DNA from: an uncultured Lachnospiraceae bacterium | Lineage (GTDB): Bacteria > Bacillota_A > Clostridia > Lachnospirales > Lachnospiraceae | DNA: 9,594 nucleotides | Assembly: GCA_947177885.1 (NCBI GenBank) | Contig: CAMWWF010000089.1 | Location: forward strand, 1 to 9,594 | Reading direction: 5' to 3' | In this document: positions 5,086-9,594 of the stretch, piece after piece | Layout of the letters: each line of letters begins with the position of its first letter | How positions within the stretch are numbered: position 1 is the stretch's first letter | Program-made: the position numbers and the translations under genes | Notes under the pieces: generated by a model | Database searches by the model: none | Told to the model about the DNA's origin: nothing | The model's input: only the letters and a program-made list of their open reading frames with translations

Positions 5086-6327
5086 CTATTCCGGCAGATA
5101 TCTCTGATACAGCTCCACATGATCACTGATGCAGGTCCAGACACTGTTCGAACCTGCGGTCACGCAAATGTATTCCCTTCCTGCATGATCTGTGCCAAGG
5201 CTTGCCGCACAGTTCTTAGACTGCACCACATACCCGGTCTTGGCACACAGCACTTCTCCATGAGTATCCCTGTCCTCGATCCTCCGCAGGAACCAGTTGG
5301 AAATATCAATTCCGTCGGGATGCTCCGCGGTTGGTGTGGTGACATAATGATGCTCCGAAAGTACCTGACGGCAGAATTCATTATCCGCGGCTTCTTTCAG
5401 GATCACCGCCATATCGTAAGGCGTACTGTAATGATCTTCGTCATACAGACCCACACAGTTGGTGAAATGGGTGGTTTCCGACAATCCCAGTTCCTCCAGC
5501 TTCCCGTTCATCATCTCCACAAATGCCTCCTGCGAACCTGCCGTATAGAATGCCAGCCCCAGAGCCGCATCCGCACCGGAATGCAGTGCCGTACCATAGA
5601 ACAGATCTCTCAACGGTATCTCCTCGCCGATATCAAACCCCACATTGCTGCAATCATTCCGGAAGCTGTAATCCGTAATTTCAATAGTCATCGTGAAAGT
5701 GTCTTCCAGATCCGTAATATGCTCCGCCGCCACCAGAACCGTCAGTATCTTTGTCATGGAAGCCGGATTGATACGGCTCCATCCGTCCTTCTGTGCCAGA
5801 ACCTCCCCGCTCTCCACATCGATCATAATGCCATACTCGCTGATAATGCTGTCGCCGAATCCTTCGGTATTCTCTGTGGCCTGCGCCTCAAATGCCGGTT
5901 TTTGGTCTTCCTGCCGCATCCCGCCTTCAAAGTTCCCGCCCGGCTGTATGACGCCATCGACCGCAGACAGATCTCCTATCCCTGATATATCCATTACAAA
6001 GTGATTCTGTGCCGATGCCGTTGCGGAATTATCCTCTCCGGGATTCTTTCCGTCTTCTCCAGATCGTACAGCCCTGACGACCCCCATGACCAAAAGAAAG
6101 ACGCATACGACCGCTGCCACAGCCGCACCCGGCACACCATACCGAAACATCATTTCCCGACGACGTTTCTCCCGTTTCATTTCTTCTATTCTCTGTCTGC
6201 GCCTCTGCCGTCTTTCCCTTTCCCTTCTTTCCTCCTCAGGCGATTCCTCTTCCAGCCAGTCCTCTTTCGGGTGGATTTCCGACTGCCGCCCTTTCCTATT
6301 CTGATGTCCTGATTCCTCCGTATACAT
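5086..6327 (-). CDS. D-alanyl-D-alanine carboxypeptidase (peptidase S11), N-terminally membrane-anchored
   Basis: Low-molecular-weight penicillin-binding protein that removes the terminal D-Ala from peptidoglycan stem peptides outside the membrane. The 413-residue product has a highly charged cytoplasmic N-terminus rich in Glu/Arg (about residues 27-58), a membrane anchor at about 64-86, a low-complexity linker, then the S11 domain (from about 160). SxxK is Ser190-Met-Thr-Lys193, and KTG is 363-365 (CAKTGY). The second motif reads Ser250-Gly-Ala-Asp instead of the usual Ser-x-Asn. No C-terminal anchor domain of the PBP5 type follows. ATG 6327 has GAGGAG 4-5 bases upstream; a GTG 16 codons earlier lacks one. 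It starts 56 bases after the YkgJ-type gene and is probably cotranscribed. No terminator is obvious after it. Confidence 0.92.
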   Translation of the reverse strand: MYTEESGHQNRKGRQSEIHPKEDWLEEESPEEERRERERRQRRRQRIEEMKREKRRREMMFRYGVPGAAVAAVVCVFLLVMGVVRAVRSGEDGKNPGEDNSATASAQNHFVMDISGIGDLSAVDGVIQPGGNFEGGMRQEDQKPAFEAQATENTEGFGDSIISEYGIMIDVESGEVLAQKDGWSRINPASMTKILTVLVAAEHITDLEDTFTMTIEITDYSFRNDCSNVGFDIGEEIPLRDLFYGTALHSGADAALGLAFYTAGSQEAFVEMMNGKLEELGLSETTHFTNCVGLYDEDHYSTPYDMAVILKEAADNEFCRQVLSEHHYVTTPTAEHPDGIDISNWFLRRIEDRDTHGEVLCAKTGYVVQSKNCAASLGTDHAGREYICVTAGSNSVWTCISDHVELYQRYLPE

Positions 6328-6344
6328 AAACTCCTCTTTATTTA

Positions 6345-6357
6345 TTACAGACTCCCT
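6345..6357. repeat. Partial copy of the intergenic motif before dac
   Basis: TTACAGACTCCC matches the left half of the longer motif at 7112-7133. It lies upstream of the dac ribosome binding site; the palindromic right half is missing. Confidence 0.3.
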
Positions 6358-6383
6358 CCGCCTTCCTGCCGCCACGCGGGAGC

Positions 6384-7070
6384 TCAGATCCTGTTTTCTC
6401 TTATTTTCTCCAGCAGATCTTTGAATCGCGCATATCGCTCATCGAATTGCTCATAAAAATTCCGCTCCGTTTCATATTCCGTCTGGTAAAAATTCACCAG
6501 GAGCGCCATATTGACCCGCTTTGCCAATGTTTCATTTTCACAGTTTCCCACTGCCGCTTCCACATCATTCAGCAAATAATGCCAGCGGCAGATGAACTCA
6601 TGATTCTTCTCCTGCTGAGGCGTGTCTATCCACTTACTGACCTTTATTTTAGACCGGTTCCCCGCCGGACATTCATGAATCTGAAGTATATATTTGAAAT
6701 CACCGTTCTCATAATATCTTCCCAGCGGAAACAGCCTGCAGATTCCCGGCCGGTATTCATGGATACTGCAGCGTCCCTGTGGATCCAGAAAAACACAGGC
6801 CTCCTCCCGTCCTGTCATTTTCAGATTGGGCAGAATGCAGCCGTCTGTCACGTTTAATTCTATCTTTTCCTCTTCCAGCAGAGCATGAAATCCCTTCCCT
6901 GTCCCCGCTTCCAGTCTGTACAGATCAAAGGGGTCCAGAATAACAGAATTCCCCATACCGCGGCAGCAGTCGGAACAGCCTCTGCACCCGTGGCAATCCG
7001 CCCTCACCATATCATTGCCGGCATAGAACCGCCCATCTGAAATTTCTTCAAGACTGATGTTCCTTTTCAA
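6384..7070 (-). CDS. YkgJ-family cysteine-cluster protein (putative Fe/Zn-binding)
   Basis: Member of the CxxCxxCC / YkgJ family (PF03692), thought to bind zinc or iron and of unknown reaction. The 228-residue product has the hallmark cluster Cys26-x2-Cys29-x2-Cys32-x2-Cys35-Cys36, then Cys78, Cys92 (ACVFLD), Cys101 (GRCSIHEYRPG), Cys111 (CRLFP) and Cys134 (HECPAG), the order expected of the family. The C-terminal 70 residues are charged and probably helical. The start codon is TTG at 7070: AGGAG stands 7 bases upstream and no in-frame ATG lies nearby; the next Met is residue 21, just before the first cysteines. It is soluble, with no signal or membrane segment. It is flanked closely by the GH43 gene upstream and the carboxypeptidase downstream (56 bp), but the context does not reveal its job. 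Confidence 0.88.
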   Translation of the reverse strand: MKRNISLEEISDGRFYAGNDMVRADCHGCRGCSDCCRGMGNSVILDPFDLYRLEAGTGKGFHALLEEEKIELNVTDGCILPNLKMTGREEACVFLDPQGRCSIHEYRPGICRLFPLGRYYENGDFKYILQIHECPAGNRSKIKVSKWIDTPQQEKNHEFICRWHYLLNDVEAAVGNCENETLAKRVNMALLVNFYQTEYETERNFYEQFDERYARFKDLLEKIRENRI

Positions 7071-7141
7071 GATCCTGCTCCTCCATACACTTCCGGAATC
7101 TCCGTATCCCTTTTACAGACTCCCGGAGTCTCCGGCCCGCT
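7071..7141. repeat. Two tandem copies of the palindromic intergenic motif
   Basis: TTTACAGACTCCCGGAGTCT (7112-7131) contains the inverted repeat AGACTC-CCG-GAGTCT and matches 2161-2182 at 20 of 22 positions. A second, diverged copy with TTCCGGAATCTCC lies at 7085-7103. Both precede the TTG start and ribosome binding site of the YkgJ-type gene. No T-tract follows, so a terminator for the GH43 gene is unlikely. Confidence 0.45.
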
Positions 7142-8041
7142 TTACACCTTCTCAGAACCAAACGTTTCCGCCAGGATCTGATATTCCTCTTCCGTTATGG
7201 GAATGATCCCGCCGTGCCGCTTTCTGGTGGCATCCATGTCAAACTCGCTGTCATCCAGTATTCTGAATTCGCCGTCGGCAAGTTTGTCCGTCACCAGGGG
7301 CAGATATCCTTTTTTCGCGGCAAAGCGGTCTACGATAAGGCACCATTCCTTCCTGTCATTAAACTGGAAGATCTCCGGACCCTCCACTCCATACAGGTCG
7401 CTCAGTGTTGCCGATCTTATCTCCGTGAAGTCCTCCGGATGCAGCGTTTTACTGAAATCAATACAGATCGTCTTCACCGTCTCGTCCTTGGTATAACGGT
7501 AATAGCCCTCTTCTGCCTGAATGATCGTGCTGTCGATCACATGATTTTCTTTTTCCAGAAAGACAAAGGGTTCTGTGAAATCCTCAAAATCCGTGGTGTA
7601 GGCCGCGTAGATTTTCTGTTTTCCTTCCACCATGGATGCCCAGAATACAAGCACTGCATCCCGCTCTTTGTCATAGATGGCCTCAGGCGCCCAGACACAG
7701 CCTGCGCCTTCCACGCCTATGGTGTGGGCCCTGGGACCCTGCCAGTTCACAAGATCCTCCGATCTCCACACAAGGATATCCCTGCTTCCTCCATACTGGG
7801 CTGTCTCCCAGCCCTTGCCCGCCTCTATCCTCAAATCTGTGGCGATCAGATAGAACATACCCGGCGTGCGGATCAGGAAGGGATCTCTGGCGCCTTTCTC
7901 TCCAATCCCGCTTCTTAACACCGGCCGGCCTTCCATCAGATCCCTCCAGTGCAGCCCGTCGCGGCTCAGGGAGAAGTAGATCTGTTCTCCGTCCTTCTGT
8001 TCTCCCGTAAAATGTACAAACAAATACCCTGTATATGTCAT
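7142..8041 (-). CDS. Glycoside hydrolase family 43-type protein (arabinosidase/xylosidase-like)
   Basis: A 299-residue protein with the pattern of a five-bladed beta-propeller of GH43 type. Motifs in order: GARDPFLIR (Asp53), SRDILVWRSEDLVNW (86-100), VWAPEAIYD (116-124), VIDSTII (Asp170) and YGVEGPEIF (Glu220). By analogy Asp53, Asp170 and Glu220 would be the base, pKa modulator and acid; this assignment is inference. There is no signal peptide, carbohydrate-binding module or C-terminal beta-sandwich domain, so it should act in the cytoplasm on short arabino- or xylo-oligosaccharides. ATG 8041 has no good ribosome binding site of its own: GGAAAGG stands before a 3-codon frame (ATG AAA CGG TAA, 8053-8042) whose stop touches the start, so initiation may be by reinitiation. 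No sugar transporter or regulator is in view. A GH32/62/68-clan homologue cannot be excluded. Confidence 0.8.
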   Translation of the reverse strand: MTYTGYLFVHFTGEQKDGEQIYFSLSRDGLHWRDLMEGRPVLRSGIGEKGARDPFLIRTPGMFYLIATDLRIEAGKGWETAQYGGSRDILVWRSEDLVNWQGPRAHTIGVEGAGCVWAPEAIYDKERDAVLVFWASMVEGKQKIYAAYTTDFEDFTEPFVFLEKENHVIDSTIIQAEEGYYRYTKDETVKTICIDFSKTLHPEDFTEIRSATLSDLYGVEGPEIFQFNDRKEWCLIVDRFAAKKGYLPLVTDKLADGEFRILDDSEFDMDATRKRHGGIIPITEEEYQILAETFGSEKV

Positions 8042-8090
8042 TTACCGTTTCATCCTTTCCTTCTGCTGATATTATTCTCTGCTCTTTATA

Positions 8091-9173
8091 TCATTTTCCC
8101 TTTTTCTCCATGATCGCCTTAAGGCTTTCCGTATACGGTGCCCGCGCGATCCCATACTCCGTCACAATACCGGAAATAAGCTCATGCTCCGTCACGTCGA
8201 AGGCAGGATTATACACCTTTATGCCTTCCGGTGCCATTCTCTCCTTATACCACATCTCCGTCACCTCATGAGCCGGCCGCTCTTCAATTCTGATCTCCGC
8301 ACCGGCAGGCGTCTCCATATCAATGGTGGAGGTAGGCGCACAGACATACACGGGCACACCATAGTGCTTTGCCACCGTAGCCACCACAGAAGTTCCTATT
8401 TTATTGGCTGTATCCCCATTTGCAGCCACCCTGTCGCAGCCCACGAACACAGCCTGCACCAGACCTTTGGACATGACATTTGCGGACATGTTGTCACAGA
8501 TCAAAGTCACATCCACCCCCGATGAGTGAAGTTCAAAGGCTGTCAGCCTGGCGCCCTGTAAAAGGGGTCTGGTTTCATCTGCATAGACATGAAAACCATA
8601 ACCTTTTTCCTGTCCCAGATAAATCGGTGCCGTTGCCGTACCATATTTTACCGCTGCAAGTTTGCCCGCGTTACAGTGAGTCAGTATCCCGTCCCCGGGC
8701 TTCACCAGACTCAGGCCGTTCTCGCCGATCTTACGGCAGACCTGAATATCCTCATCCCGTATCTTTAAGGCTTCTCTGTGCAGGATTTCCTTCACTTCCG
8801 CAATCGGCCTTTGCTCATCTTTTCCCGCTTTCAGCAGAACTGCTTCCATACGCTTCAACGCCCAGGAAAGATTCACTGCCGTAGGTCTGGAGGAATCCAG
8901 ATATTCCTTATATTCATGGAATTTATCATAGAAATCGCCGAAGTCTTCCGTATCGATCCGCTTGGACAATATATAGATCCCCATGGCCGCAGTGACGCCG
9001 ATGGCAGGCGCCCCCCGCACCTTCAGCAGATAAATGGCATCCCACAATTCCTGTGCCGTCTTCAATGCTATCAGCTCCGTCCTGCCGGGAAGCAGAGTCT
9101 GGTCGATAATGACCACTGCATCATTTTCATCATCCAAAGCTACCGTATCGTATTTCATAACATCTGTTTCCAT
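8091..9173 (-). CDS. mtnA: S-methyl-5-thioribose-1-phosphate isomerase
   Basis: Converts 5-methylthioribose-1-phosphate to methylthioribulose-1-phosphate in methionine salvage, in the cytoplasm; related to eIF2B alpha subunits. The 360 residues match the usual length. Diagnostic segments are KVRGAPAIG (51-59), THCNAG with catalytic Cys167, ETRPLLQGARLTAFEL (200-215) and VGCDRVAANGDTANKIGT with catalytic Asp247. ATG 9173 has GGGAGA about 6 bases upstream; a Met five codons on is the alternative. The rest of the salvage pathway (mtnK, mtnN, mtnB/C/D) is not in the window. In bacteria lacking it, MtnA can work with an aldolase in the DHAP shunt, or related enzymes can act on other 5-deoxypentose phosphates; the sequence alone does not decide. 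It is 49 bases upstream of the GH43 gene and 105 after ybaK. Confidence 0.95.
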   Translation of the reverse strand: METDVMKYDTVALDDENDAVVIIDQTLLPGRTELIALKTAQELWDAIYLLKVRGAPAIGVTAAMGIYILSKRIDTEDFGDFYDKFHEYKEYLDSSRPTAVNLSWALKRMEAVLLKAGKDEQRPIAEVKEILHREALKIRDEDIQVCRKIGENGLSLVKPGDGILTHCNAGKLAAVKYGTATAPIYLGQEKGYGFHVYADETRPLLQGARLTAFELHSSGVDVTLICDNMSANVMSKGLVQAVFVGCDRVAANGDTANKIGTSVVATVAKHYGVPVYVCAPTSTIDMETPAGAEIRIEERPAHEVTEMWYKERMAPEGIKVYNPAFDVTEHELISGIVTEYGIARAPYTESLKAIMEKKGK

Positions 9174-9221
9174 AGTTTCTCTCCCATTTTAAAATTCTGT
9201 TTTCCTTCCTCCTCCTGTTCC

Positions 9222-9244
9222 GGAATCTGTTTGAAACAGATTCC
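9222..9244. repeat. Near-perfect 23-bp palindrome between ybaK and mtnA
   Basis: GGAATCTGTTT (9222-9232) and AAACAGATTCC (9234-9244) are exact reverse complements around a single central G. As RNA it would form a 9-bp stem with a 5-base loop. No T-tract follows on either strand, so it is not a typical terminator; an operator or mRNA processing/stability hairpin is possible. It lies about 50 bases before the mtnA start. Confidence 0.5.
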
Positions 9245-9272
9245 ACAGGATGTGCGTCACACTTTACGGATA

Positions 9273-9288
9273 CAGGCTTCAATGCCTG
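9273..9288. repeat. Small hairpin over the ybaK stop codon
   Basis: CAGGC (9273-9277) and GCCTG (9284-9288) flank a 6-base loop that contains the ybaK TGA (9281-9279). It is short, with no T-tract, and may be chance. Confidence 0.25.
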
Positions 9289-9594
9289 ATGATATCCGCG
9301 AACTCTGCCTTTGCGGCTTTTGCAAGGTCCTGAGGCGAAAGCTCCAGCTGGGAACCGATCCTGCCGCCGCTGACAATGATATTCTCCTGTGCCTGTGCAG
9401 AACTGTCGATCCTGGTGACATACTGCTTCTTCATTCCCACAGCGGTACATCCGCCCCTGATGTAACCTGTAACGGTGTTGATATCCTTTACATGGAGCAT
9501 CTCCACGCTTTTCTCCCCCACGCTTCGGGCCGCTGCCTTCATGTCCAGCTCTTCCGCAACAGGGATCACAAACACAAAATAATTTCTGCTCTTC
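9279..9594 (-). CDS. ybaK: Cys-tRNA(Pro)/Cys-tRNA(Cys) deacylase, YbaK/EbsC family (C-terminal part)
   Basis: Trans-editing enzyme that hydrolyses mischarged Cys-tRNA(Pro), in the cytoplasm (YbaK/ProX-type fold, PF04073). About 104 C-terminal residues are present, of some 160 in the family. The frame stays open to the right edge (KSRNYFVFVIPVAEELDMK), so the true start is outside; the GTG at 9575 is internal. Recognisable family segments are GEKSVEMLHVKDINTVTGYI, followed by RGGCTAVGMKKQYVT and then IIVSGGRIGSQLELSP. The catalytic lysine region lies in the missing N-terminal part. It is followed by mtnA on the same strand after 105 bases. Confidence 0.9.
   Translation of the reverse strand, partial: KSRNYFVFVIPVAEELDMKAAARSVGEKSVEMLHVKDINTVTGYIRGGCTAVGMKKQYVTRIDSSAQAQENIIVSGGRIGSQLELSPQDLAKAAKAEFADIIRH

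Noticed and set aside
5068..5985. 305-codon plus-strand open frame
   Set aside because: Lies antisense to the S11 carboxypeptidase gene, whose SxxK and KTG motifs are intact; the antisense translation is rich in Cys/His/Ile with no recognisable domain and no ribosome binding site.
7214..7918. 234-codon plus-strand open frame
   Set aside because: Antisense shadow of the GH43-type gene; no domain or start signal.
1..9594. CRISPR array, tRNA, rRNA, transposase or integrase genes
   Set aside because: No regularly spaced repeats, cloverleaf or mobile-element protein motifs were seen on either strand.

Overview
The window looks like a chromosomal stretch from a gut-associated Firmicute of the class Clostridia, most likely Lachnospiraceae. 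The signs are near-balanced base composition, strong AGGAGG-type ribosome binding sites, ATG/TTG starts, a bile salt hydrolase-type enzyme, a clostridial AAA-ATPase-like gene of a family that is often multicopy, and protein sequences of clostridial flavour. The taxonomy is an inference from protein resemblance; no search was run.

Left part (1-2330). A minus-strand gene for an AAA-ATPase-like/PD-(D/E)XK-type protein runs off the left edge and may carry a one-base frameshift near 86-88. Upstream of it is a 220-bp non-coding block (327-549) with a small overlapping ORF and a multi-branched inverted-repeat structure (440-549). Overlapping divergent promoter-like sequences (546-600) follow. Then come a foldable leader (581-700) and the plus-strand MATE multidrug/toxin exporter gene (776-2155). 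After it lies a 175-bp block (2156-2330) with imperfect 27-bp inverted repeats at its ends and a 12-bp hairpin inside.

Middle and right part (2385-9594). Every gene is on the minus strand. Read in the direction of transcription from the right edge: Cys-tRNA(Pro) deacylase ybaK/ebsC (partial); methylthioribose-1-phosphate isomerase mtnA; a cytoplasmic GH43-type five-bladed propeller glycosidase; a YkgJ-type cysteine-cluster protein with a TTG start; a membrane-anchored D-alanyl-D-alanine carboxypeptidase; a 188-bp AT-rich gap with a promoter; a choloylglycine (bile salt) hydrolase; a membrane-anchored alpha/beta hydrolase; a 262-bp stretch without a convincing gene; and a 64-codon small protein gene. 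The gaps of 44-105 bp within ybaK-mtnA-GH43-ykgJ-dac and within bsh-hydrolase suggest two transcription units, but the functions inside each are mostly unrelated housekeeping or accessory roles.

No classical defence system, CRISPR array, tRNA, rRNA or transposase is visible. The most unusual material is non-coding: the structured block joined to the AAA-ATPase-like gene, and a short partly palindromic motif (consensus about TTTACAGACTCCCGGAGTCTC) that recurs between genes.
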